Shown: one piece after another, positions 1-5,778 of the stretch
How positions within the stretch are numbered: position 1 is the first letter of the stretch
Layout: each line of letters opens with the position of its first letter
NCBI GenBank assembly: GCA_964546355.1
Contig: CAZJJM010000023.1
Span: 1-9,344 of the forward strand
DNA from: JADLDV01 sp964546355
GTDB taxonomy: Bacteria; Patescibacteriota; Minisyncoccia; Phycocordibacterales; UBA9973
Direction of reading: 5' to 3'
DNA length: 9,344 nt
The notes under the pieces: generated by a model
Told to the model about the DNA's origin: nothing
The model's database searches: none
What the model saw: only the letters and a program-made list of their open reading frames with translations
Program-made: the position numbers and the translations under genes

Positions 1-305
1 TAATCCACACTGGTGGTAAACAATATAAAGTAGCTGTCGGGGATGTTGTCTCTATTGAGAAACTTCCTGGTGAATTTACCTTTGGCGACAAGATCGTCTT
101 TGATACAGTTGTTCTTTTGGACAATGGTAAGGATACCAAAATTGGTGCTCCATACGTATCTGGCGCAAAAGTAGAAGCACTTTTCCAAGAAACAGCAAAA
201 GGAACCAAGATTCTTGTTCAGAAATACAAAGCAAAGAGTCGTTATCTCAAACGTAATGGTCACCGACAACCTTTTACGAAAGTAAAGATCAGTGCAATAG
301 CATAA
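1..305 (+). CDS. rplU: Ribosomal protein bL21, 3' portion (5' end outside window)
   Basis: Structural protein of the 50S subunit that binds 23S rRNA. The open frame is read from position 3 (Ile-His-Thr-Gly-Gly-Lys-Gln-Tyr-Lys) to the TAA at 303-305, giving 100 visible codons. The family usually has about 103 residues and starts with a short strand before the conserved TGGKQYKV motif, so only a few N-terminal residues are missing. The C-terminus carries the family hallmark RNGHRQPFTKVKI, and the central GAPYVSGAKV segment also fits L21. An internal TTG at 117 opens a shorter frame but lies inside the conserved fold and is not the real start. A terminator follows at once, so this is the end of its transcription unit. 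The usual partner rpmA (L27) does not follow. Confidence 0.96.
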   Translation, partial: IHTGGKQYKVAVGDVVSIEKLPGEFTFGDKIVFDTVVLLDNGKDTKIGAPYVSGAKVEALFQETAKGTKILVQKYKAKSRYLKRNGHRQPFTKVKISAIA

Positions 306-310
306 TAAGT

Positions 311-345
311 AGAAAAACTCCTGTAATAAGGGGTTTTTCTGTATT
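311..345 (+). terminator. Intrinsic terminator of rplU
   Basis: An 11-bp stem pairs 311-321 with 330-340 (one G-U pair) around an 8-nt loop. The 3' arm holds the run of five T, followed by a T-rich stretch. It lies 6 nt after the rplU stop codon. Confidence 0.85.
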
Positions 346-357
346 TATATATGAGTA

Positions 358-386
358 TTGACATTTATAAACAAATATGATATTAT
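358..386 (+). promoter_or_regulatory. Strong sigma70-type promoter for the 89-aa membrane protein gene
   Basis: A perfect -35 TTGACA (358-363) is followed by a 17-nt spacer and a -10 TATTAT (381-386), with an extended -10 TG at 378-379. Transcription would start near 393, giving a leader of about 60 nt before the ATG at 456. The promoter begins under 20 nt after the rplU terminator. Confidence 0.82.
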
Positions 387-400
387 ATAAATATAAATCA

Positions 401-441
401 CTTTTCTTCTAACCAGAAAGAGTGGTTAAAATCGCTCTTTC
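401..441 (+). promoter_or_regulatory. Structured 5' leader with two mutually exclusive hairpins
   Basis: Hairpin A pairs TAACCA (410-415) with TGGTTA (423-428) around the 7-nt loop GAAAGAG. Hairpin B pairs that same loop, GAAAGAGT (416-423), with GCTCTTTC (434-441), using one G-U pair and a 10-nt loop. The two share bases and cannot form together. Neither is followed by a U-run, so this is not a plain terminator. The start codon lies 14 nt past hairpin B, without a Shine-Dalgarno sequence. A regulatory role is an inference. Confidence 0.45.
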
Positions 442-455
442 ACAAAAATAAAAAC

Positions 456-725
456 ATGACAACAACTACAAATTCACCAGAGAAATTTTTTTCCATTTCA
501 ATGACTATTGGTTTTTTGATCATAATAGTTAGTTTTGTAAGCTATGAATTTTTTGGGAAATTAAATTCTCAGGAAGGTTTAGGTTTCTTTTTTCTTGGAT
601 CCACTTTAATCTGTGTTGGCTTGTATCCAACAGGAAAAATTATGTACCCGTCTTCCTGGGAAAAATATATTCCATTTTTTTTAGCTATTCTTTCAGGCAT
701 TATGACCTATGCGTTGCTATTTTAA
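456..725 (+). CDS. Small membrane protein of unknown function (89 aa, three predicted membrane helices)
   Basis: I do not recognise the family. The protein starts with a short polar, Thr-rich N-terminus (about 1-14), then has three hydrophobic stretches at about 15-35, 42-58 and 71-88. A short loop with Lys61 and a PSSWEKY segment (65-71) separates the last two. It ends directly in the third helix (ALLF), so the C-terminus is at or in the membrane. No signal-peptide cleavage site, Cys or catalytic motif is visible. The ATG at 456 is the only sensible start: an A-rich stretch with AAAAATAA precedes it and there is no Shine-Dalgarno sequence. It is monocistronic, with its own promoter, structured leader and terminator, and converges on recR. 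That a real gene is present is well supported; its function is not. Confidence 0.8.
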   Translation: MTTTTNSPEKFFSISMTIGFLIIIVSFVSYEFFGKLNSQEGLGFFFLGSTLICVGLYPTGKIMYPSSWEKYIPFFLAILSGIMTYALLF

Positions 726-739
726 GCTCTAAATCTTTG

Positions 740-766
740 CCACTCCTTAGTTAGGAGTGGTTTTTT
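740..766 (+). terminator. Intrinsic terminator of the 89-aa gene
   Basis: A perfect 8-bp stem pairs CCACTCCT (740-747) with AGGAGTGG (753-760), with a 5-nt loop, followed by six T (761-766). The T-run overlaps the stop codon of convergent recR (765-767). Read from the minus strand the hairpin has no U-run, so it looks one-directional. Confidence 0.88.
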
Positions 767-1376
767 ACTGTCTATTTTTTAGGGCATATTCCAATGTTTT
801 ACTATCAGAATATTCAAGCTCTGTGCCAGTCGAGAGTCCGCGACCGAGGCTGGTCATACGAATATCTTTTCCCACAACCATTGGTTCTATTATTCTACGG
901 AGCTCACTGTCCGTGTGATCTCCTTGGGTATTGAGTGAAAAAGCGAGGATGATTTCTTTTAAAATACCACTTTCAGTATCTTTTTTAATGCGTTCTAGTA
1001 ATTCTCCGGTACGGACATATGACGGTTGTTTTTCAAGGATCGGAATCATGCCGCCGAGTACAAAATATGCGCCATTATATGAACGACTTTTACGTACCAC
1101 ATCATAGTCGGTATCTTTTTCAATAATCATCAAGACACTTTTATCTGTATTCATGTTGCGACACGTCTCACAGAGGTCTGTAGTTGTTTTCTCAAAGAAC
1201 CGCTTGCAATCGACACATTGTGCGATACGGTCACCGAGTTCTGCGAGTTGGAATGCGAGTTCTTTGCGAAAGCCAGATGGTTTGCGCAAGAGGTAATACG
1301 CAAAACGCTTGGCTTGTCGTTCGCCAATACCAGGAAATTCTGCAAACAATTCACTTAATTTTGATATAGGGTCCAT
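765..1376 (-). CDS. recR: Recombination mediator protein RecR
   Basis: RecR works with RecO (and RecF) to load RecA on single-stranded gaps during recombinational repair. The 203-aa length is normal for the family. An N-terminal helix-hairpin-helix appears as FPGIGERQAKRFAYYLL (about 14-30). A four-Cys zinc site lies at Cys54, Cys57, Cys69 and Cys72. The Toprim domain begins with LMIIEKDTD (82-90, Glu86) and runs through VLGGMIPIL (106-114). The C-terminal part, RGLSTGTELEYSDSKTLEYAL, matches the usual end of RecR. The start at 1376 lies 9 nt after the dnaB stop, with no Shine-Dalgarno sequence, so it is probably the second gene of a dnaB-recR transcript and may be read by translational coupling. 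No clear promoter of its own was seen. Confidence 0.96.
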   Translation of the reverse strand: MDPISKLSELFAEFPGIGERQAKRFAYYLLRKPSGFRKELAFQLAELGDRIAQCVDCKRFFEKTTTDLCETCRNMNTDKSVLMIIEKDTDYDVVRKSRSYNGAYFVLGGMIPILEKQPSYVRTGELLERIKKDTESGILKEIILAFSLNTQGDHTDSELRRIIEPMVVGKDIRMTSLGRGLSTGTELEYSDSKTLEYALKNRQ

Positions 1377-1385
1377 ACAGAATAA

Positions 1386-2783
1386 TTAGAATGAACTTGC
1401 AAAGTCATTAAAGGAATCTTTCTTTGTTGTTGAAGAAAATGCATTTGCATCATGATTCGTATCAAGATCAAGGAATGATGTTGTTGCACCATCGAAGTAT
1501 AGAGACACTGAACCTGTCGGACCGTTACGGTGTTTTTCGATGAGGATTTCTGCAATATTTGGACGGTCTGAATTCTCATTGATCTTGTCATCACGGTGAA
1601 TGAACATAACGATATCGGCATCTTGCTCGATAGATCCAGAGTCACGAAGGTCGGAAAGACGAGGTTTGCCGCCGCGTTGTTCCACTGCACGAGAGAGCTG
1701 TGATAGGGCAAGTACTGGTACATCGAGCTCACGAGCAAGTCCTTTCAATGAACGTGAAATTTCTGTCACTTGGTTGACCATGGAATCATGATTTTTACTT
1801 GTTTGCATGAGCTGGAGGTAGTCGACAACAATCAGTCCAAGTCCATGCTCAGCCTTGAGTCTACGTGCCACAGAGCGCATTTTTACAATAGAGTTTCCAG
1901 CTTGATCATCAATATAAATCGGTGCCTTAGAAAGGAGGTCAAGTGAATCACGAATCTGTCCGAAATCTTCATCACGAGATAGTCCACCAGTACGCATTTT
2001 CCATGCGTGTACTTTTGATTCAGCAGAAAGGAGACGAGTAGCGAGTTGTTGCGCACTCATTTCCAATGAGAATATACCGACAGCGACATTTTCCCGTACT
2101 GCTGCGTGACGAGCAATATCAAGTGCAAGTGTTGTCTTACCCATACTTGGTCGAGCGGCAAGAATGATGAGATCAGATTTTTGCAATCCTGAAGTAAGTG
2201 CATCGAGTTGTTTGAACCCAGTCGAAACACCGCGAAGTCCACCACCTTCTCCTTGGAGTTTTTCGATACCTTCCCATGTTTCTTTCAATGTTTGTTTGAT
2301 ACTGACAAACTTTTGTCCTTTTGAAACTTGTGTGACACTAAAGATACGTTTTTCTGCAGTATCAAGCACATCATCTACAGGTTGATCAGATTCATCAAAT
2401 CCAATCTGTGAGATATCATCAGCTGCTTCAATTAAGCCTCGAAGCATCGCTTTTTTGTACACAATTTCGGCATAGTGGCGTACGTTTGTCGTAGAAGGTA
2501 CTTTGTTGACCAAATTAGTGAGGTACGCAGCGCCGCCAACATGCTCAAGTCGCTTTTGTTCGCGGAGAACATTGGTCAGTGTGAGGAGATCAATCGGATC
2601 ACCTCGTTTATTGAGATCAAGCATTGCTTCATATATGACTCGATGCTTGTCTGCATAGAAAAGCTCGAGTGTCATGATGTCATCAATGTCATAGAGTGAC
2701 CCTGGGCGCATCATAATAGCGCCGAGCACTGCTTGCTCGGATTCGATACTTTGTGGAGGAATACGTGTGTCATTTTTCTTCAT
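1386..2783 (-). CDS. dnaB: Replicative DNA helicase DnaB
   Basis: Hexameric 5'-3' helicase that unwinds the fork and recruits primase. At 465 aa it is of normal length. The N-terminal helical domain (about 8-110) begins IPPQSIESEQAVLGAIM, the typical DnaB opening. A linker follows, then the RecA-like C-terminal domain from about 185 (GVSTGFKQLDALTSGL). Visible motifs are Walker A ARPSMGKTT (210-218), the catalytic-Glu segment FSLEMS (238-243), Walker B LIVVDYLQLM (317-326) and the late motif DSGSIEQDADIVMFIHR (381-397). No intein interrupts these sites. I chose ATG 2783 over the in-frame ATG at 2804 because GGAG lies 5 nt upstream of 2783, a TACAAT -10 box lies between the two ATGs, and conserved sequence begins only after 2783. 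recR follows 9 nt downstream. Confidence 0.97.
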   Translation of the reverse strand: MKKNDTRIPPQSIESEQAVLGAIMMRPGSLYDIDDIMTLELFYADKHRVIYEAMLDLNKRGDPIDLLTLTNVLREQKRLEHVGGAAYLTNLVNKVPSTTNVRHYAEIVYKKAMLRGLIEAADDISQIGFDESDQPVDDVLDTAEKRIFSVTQVSKGQKFVSIKQTLKETWEGIEKLQGEGGGLRGVSTGFKQLDALTSGLQKSDLIILAARPSMGKTTLALDIARHAAVRENVAVGIFSLEMSAQQLATRLLSAESKVHAWKMRTGGLSRDEDFGQIRDSLDLLSKAPIYIDDQAGNSIVKMRSVARRLKAEHGLGLIVVDYLQLMQTSKNHDSMVNQVTEISRSLKGLARELDVPVLALSQLSRAVEQRGGKPRLSDLRDSGSIEQDADIVMFIHRDDKINENSDRPNIAEILIEKHRNGPTGSVSLYFDGATTSFLDLDTNHDANAFSSTTKKDSFNDFASSF

Positions 2784-2792
2784 GTACACTCC

Positions 2793-2821
2793 ATTGTATG
2801 GCATGCGATACTCATATACAA
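2793..2821 (-). promoter_or_regulatory. Probable dnaB-recR promoter
   Basis: On the minus strand, TTGTAT (2816-2821) and TACAAT (2793-2798) are 17 nt apart. The -10 lies 9 nt before the ATG at 2783, so the transcript would start only about 3 nt upstream of it and be almost leaderless. If transcription starts further upstream, the GGAG at 2789-2792 would serve as ribosome-binding site instead. The -35 is weak. Confidence 0.55.
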
Positions 2822-2841
2822 GTAGTCACATCTGGGGGTAT

Positions 2842-2857
2842 GTGTGCAAAGTGTGCA
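2842..2857. repeat. Short direct repeat in the dnaB/trpS divergent promoter region
   Basis: GTGTGCA occurs at 2842-2848 and again at 2851-2857 (9-nt period). An inverted pair CACAT (2827-2831) / ATGTG (2840-2844) lies beside it. The repeat overlaps the expected -35 zone of trpS, which has no good -35 hexamer. A protein-binding site is possible but unproven, and repeats this short can arise by chance. Confidence 0.3.
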
Positions 2858-2869
2858 TAATCAAAAATA

Positions 2870-2878
2870 TGTTATACT
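2870..2878 (+). promoter_or_regulatory. Extended -10 promoter of trpS, giving a near-leaderless mRNA
   Basis: TATACT (2873-2878) is preceded by TG at 2870-2871. Only 9 nt separate the -10 from the trpS ATG, which places the transcript start about 3 nt before it. No good -35 hexamer is visible, as expected for an extended -10 promoter or one helped by an activator. Confidence 0.55.
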
Positions 2879-2887
2879 ACAACACAT

Positions 2888-3850
2888 ATGAGCAAAAAAA
2901 TCCTCCTCTCAGGAGTTCAACCAACAGGAACATTACACATTGGCAATTACTTTGGAGCAATCCGTCAATTTGTTGATTTGCAAGACAAGTACGACACCCG
3001 TATTTTTATTGCAGATTTTCATGCAATAACAACAGTACAAGATAAGGAATTATTATCACGTAATATTTATGACATTGTCTGTGATTATCTTGCGCTTGGA
3101 CTCGATCCTGAAAAAATCGTTCTCTTCCAGCAGTCAAAAATCCCTGAAGTAGCAGAACTTACATGGTATTTCAATTGTTTGACTACAGTACCATATCTCG
3201 AACGTGCTCATGCATACAAAGACAAGGTCGCAAATGGCAAAGAACCAAGTGTTGGACTTTTTGACTACCCAATTCTCATGGCAGCAGATATTCTCATCCA
3301 AGATGCGCATATGGTACCTGTGGGACAAGATCAGAAACAACATATAGAATTCGCACGAGATATTGCAGAGAAATTCAACCGTGTCTACGGGGAAACATTT
3401 AGACTACCAGAACCACTCATCATGGATACTGTAGCAATCGTACCTGGCACAGATGGAAGAAAGATGAGTAAAAGTTATGGAAACACTATTCCACTTTTTG
3501 CAATTGAAGAAGAGATCAAAAAAGCAGTTATGAGTATTCCGACTGATTCTCGCGCGAAAGATGAAGTAAAGAATCCTGATGATTTAGTGCTTTATCAGAT
3601 CCATAAACTTTTCAATGATACACCTGAAATTCGAGCAGGATATACACAAGGATTCGGATATAAAGATGCAAAAGAAATGCTCATTGCAGATATTAATGCA
3701 TGGATCGCACCACTTCGTGAAAAACGAGCACTCATTGCCGCAGATAAAAAAATGGTATTAAAGGTTCTTGAACATGGTGCACAACAAGCACGAACTATTG
3801 TTGAAGAGAAAATGAAAGAGGTGAGAGAGAAGATTGGATTACTATTATAG
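2888..3850 (+). CDS. trpS: Tryptophanyl-tRNA synthetase
   Basis: Class I aminoacyl-tRNA synthetase that charges tRNA(Trp) with tryptophan, using ATP, in the cytoplasm. At 320 aa it is of ordinary bacterial TrpRS length. The Rossmann domain opens with LLSGVQPTGTLHIGNYFGA, where HIGN (17-20) is the HIGH motif. The tryptophan-pocket region includes GLFDYPILMAADIL (123-136), followed by VPVGQDQKQH (144-152). The KMSKS loop is intact at 192-196 within GRKMSKSYGN. The C-terminal part (about 210-320) is the helical anticodon-binding region. The ATG at 2888 gives exactly the usual start, MSKKILLSGVQPTG. There is no Shine-Dalgarno sequence and hardly any leader. ABC1 begins 12 nt after the stop with no intervening terminator, so the two are probably co-transcribed. 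Confidence 0.97.
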   Translation: MSKKILLSGVQPTGTLHIGNYFGAIRQFVDLQDKYDTRIFIADFHAITTVQDKELLSRNIYDIVCDYLALGLDPEKIVLFQQSKIPEVAELTWYFNCLTTVPYLERAHAYKDKVANGKEPSVGLFDYPILMAADILIQDAHMVPVGQDQKQHIEFARDIAEKFNRVYGETFRLPEPLIMDTVAIVPGTDGRKMSKSYGNTIPLFAIEEEIKKAVMSIPTDSRAKDEVKNPDDLVLYQIHKLFNDTPEIRAGYTQGFGYKDAKEMLIADINAWIAPLREKRALIAADKKMVLKVLEHGAQQARTIVEEKMKEVREKIGLLL

Positions 3851-3862
3851 TTAAAAAAATAA

Positions 3863-5668
3863 ATGGATATAACAAAACCAGAAGAAAACAAAGGAAAAGG
3901 ATTTTTTAAAAATATTGGCCGAACTATCGGTCTTATTTGGCGTTATGATAAAAAGTATTTAATAGTGAAATTAACGGTATCTATTATCACCTCAGTACTC
4001 CCAGTTATTTCTGCATGGTACTCAGCGCTTTTCATCAACAAAATTGTTTCTCGAGAATTCGGATCTATATTTGACCCAGGACTTTTCAAAATTGTGATTT
4101 TCTATATTGCATTATTGGTTCTCCAGGCATTGTTTCAGATACTTTATCGATATTTTGACGATAGATTCTTTATCTCATTTTCACAATATTTTGAAATACT
4201 CTCAATCGAAAAGCGTTCACAAATTGATATTCAAAAATATGAAGATCCAAAATTTAATGATCTTGTTCAGAAAGTAAATGAAAATTTCCACAGATTTATT
4301 CGTTTTACAGACCTCTTGTTCTACGTATTTGAAAATATTATTCAAATCACTGTTGCACTAGTGGTAATTGCACGATATAACCCTTATATTGCATTGGTTA
4401 TTTTCATCTTCCTTCTCCCTGATCTTTTTATTGAAATGAAGTATGGAGAATCAATTTATGGTATCTGGGGAGCAAAATCTGAAATAAAACGTAAGTATTT
4501 CGAAGATCGACGACATTTCATGAATGTGAATTCACTTACAGAAGTAAAGATTTTCAAACTTAAAGAATTTTTCTCAACACGAATCAATGATTTGCTTTCT
4601 AATTTCAATAATGAAATTATCAAAACTGAAAACAGAAAGCGCGGATTAAAGTTTGTCGCAACATTTGTCTCGTTTACTGTTACTGGTGTTATTGTTTTTC
4701 TACTAATTAAAAATGTAGTTGCAGGAGTTCTTTTGATTGGTACATTTACTTTCTTACTTTCTCAAATCAACAACCTCCGTGGTTCAATTACGAACTTTTT
4801 CTTCAACGTGAGTAAAATCTATGGTGATAATATGTTCGTGAGAGACGTATTTGCTTTTTTTGATACAGTACCTGTGGTAGAAGATGGCACACAACTATTA
4901 CCAACAGAAACTCCAGACATTACTTTTGATAATGTTTCTTTCGGATATCCCGGTACTGAGAAGAATATTCTCAACAATATTTCTCTCACGATCAAAGCTG
5001 GAGAAAAAATTGCCATCGTTGGGGTCAATGGTGCAGGTAAGACAACTTTCACAAAACTTGTTACTCGCTTCTATGATCCTACACAAGGAAGCATTTTATT
5101 GAATGGAAGTATTCCACTAAAACAAGTACAACTCAAATCTTGGTATGAAAAGGTTGGACTTCTTGCACAAGAATTTGCGAAATATAAACTTCCGATCAAA
5201 GATGCAATTGCACTTGGAGATACATCAAAACCTTTTGACCTAGAACAAGTGAAGTATGCGGCAACACAATCTGGTGCAAATGAATTTATTGAAGAATGGA
5301 AAGAAGGCTATGATACACAGCTTGGCAAAGAATTCGAAGGAGGTATCGAACCTTCTGTTGGTCAATGGCAGAAAATTGCTCTTGCAAGAATGTTTTATAA
5401 GAATCCACAGATCTGGATTCTCGATGAACCAACTGCATCAATCGACGCAGTTGCAGAAATGGGCATCTTCAACAAGCTTGAGAATCTACCTAAAGATAAG
5501 ACAGTGATCCTCATCTCTCATCGCTTCAACACAGTCAAAAATGCAAATAAGATCATTGTTATCGAGCATGGATCTATTGCTGAAATGGGCAACCATGAAG
5601 AACTCATGAAAAAAGAGGGGATTTACCACAATCTCTTTACTACTCAAAAAGATTCATATAGTAACTAA
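3863..5668 (+). CDS. ABC1: type I ABC half-exporter (membrane domain plus ATPase), degenerate signature motif
   Basis: ATP-driven export protein of the fused membrane-ATPase type (601 aa); substrate unknown. Six hydrophobic segments lie at about 33-62, 74-96, 150-170, 173-190, 262-283 and 286-301. The ATPase domain begins near 352. It shows Walker A GVNGAGKTT (387-395), Q-loop Gln436, Walker B IWILDE (517-522), D-loop SIDA (526-529) and H-loop His553. The signature motif is PSVGQ (497-501) rather than LSGGQ, followed by WQKIALAR, a form seen in several peptide- and multidrug-type exporters. No N-terminal C39 peptidase domain is present. The ATG at 3863 follows an A-rich stretch (AAAAAAATAA) with no Shine-Dalgarno sequence. 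It is probably carried on the trpS transcript and ends in a strong terminator. ABC2 is a plausible heterodimer partner, by inference. Confidence 0.92.
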   Translation: MDITKPEENKGKGFFKNIGRTIGLIWRYDKKYLIVKLTVSIITSVLPVISAWYSALFINKIVSREFGSIFDPGLFKIVIFYIALLVLQALFQILYRYFDDRFFISFSQYFEILSIEKRSQIDIQKYEDPKFNDLVQKVNENFHRFIRFTDLLFYVFENIIQITVALVVIARYNPYIALVIFIFLLPDLFIEMKYGESIYGIWGAKSEIKRKYFEDRRHFMNVNSLTEVKIFKLKEFFSTRINDLLSNFNNEIIKTENRKRGLKFVATFVSFTVTGVIVFLLIKNVVAGVLLIGTFTFLLSQINNLRGSITNFFFNVSKIYGDNMFVRDVFAFFDTVPVVEDGTQLLPTETPDITFDNVSFGYPGTEKNILNNISLTIKAGEKIAIVGVNGAGKTTFTKLVTRFYDPTQGSILLNGSIPLKQVQLKSWYEKVGLLAQEFAKYKLPIKDAIALGDTSKPFDLEQVKYAATQSGANEFIEEWKEGYDTQLGKEFEGGIEPSVGQWQKIALARMFYKNPQIWILDEPTASIDAVAEMGIFNKLENLPKDKTVILISHRFNTVKNANKIIVIEHGSIAEMGNHEELMKKEGIYHNLFTTQKDSYSN

Positions 5669-5669
5669 T

Positions 5670-5706
5670 ATACAAAACACCCTTATAAAGTAAGGGTGTT
5701 TTGTAT
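5670..5706 (+). terminator. Intrinsic terminator after ABC1, touching the next promoter
   Basis: A perfect 16-bp inverted repeat pairs 5670-5685 with 5691-5706 across a 5-nt loop. TTTT (5699-5702) lies in the 3' arm, with a core of CACCCTTA/TAAGGGTG. The last paired base, T5706, is also the first base of the following TTGACA box. The symmetric arms could stop transcription from either strand. Confidence 0.85.
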
Positions 5707-5745
5707 TGACAAATAGTAAATTTATGTGCTATAATATTTCTAGAA
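5706..5745 (+). promoter_or_regulatory. Consensus promoter of ABC2, with a TTCTAGAA palindrome after the -10
   Basis: A perfect -35 TTGACA (5706-5711) and a perfect -10 TATAAT (5730-5735) have an 18-nt spacer ending in an extended TGC (5727-5729). The 10 bases directly after the -10, ATTTCTAGAA (5736-5745), recur at the same place in the promoter of the 90-aa gene. Transcription would start near 5742. Confidence 0.88.
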
Positions 5746-5751
5746 CTAAAC

Positions 5752-5778
5752 ATGGACCTTAAAAATAAAATCTTATGA
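5752..5778 (+). CDS. Putative upstream leader peptide (8 aa, MDLKNKIL) overlapping the ABC2 start
   Basis: The ATG at 5752, about 10 nt from the predicted transcript start, opens a frame of eight codons. Its TGA (5776-5778) overlaps the ABC2 ATG (5775-5777) as ATGA. This is the classic arrangement for termination-reinitiation coupling, and ABC2 has no Shine-Dalgarno sequence of its own. The peptide has no obvious run of regulatory codons. The geometry is seen directly; its use is an inference. It may simply be chance. Confidence 0.4.
   Translation: MDLKNKIL

Noticed and set aside
117..305. A 62-codon frame starting at TTG 117
   Set aside because: It is the in-frame 3' part of rplU; the conserved TGGKQYKV motif lies upstream in the same frame.
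1355..1738. 127-codon minus-strand frame overlapping dnaB and recR
   Set aside because: It is an alternative frame of dnaB, with Met/Gln/Ser-rich sequence and no domain.
1386..2783. Possible intein in DnaB
   Set aside because: DnaB is a common intein host, but Walker A, Walker B and the late motif are continuous and the length is normal.
2784..2804. Upstream in-frame ATG of dnaB (adds MPYNGVY)
   Set aside because: A plausible -10 box and a GGAG lie between this ATG and the one at 2783, and the extra residues do not resemble DnaB.
2767..2976. Plus-strand 69-codon frame across the dnaB/trpS interval
   Set aside because: It runs through both promoters and the first part of trpS in another frame, with an implausible sequence.
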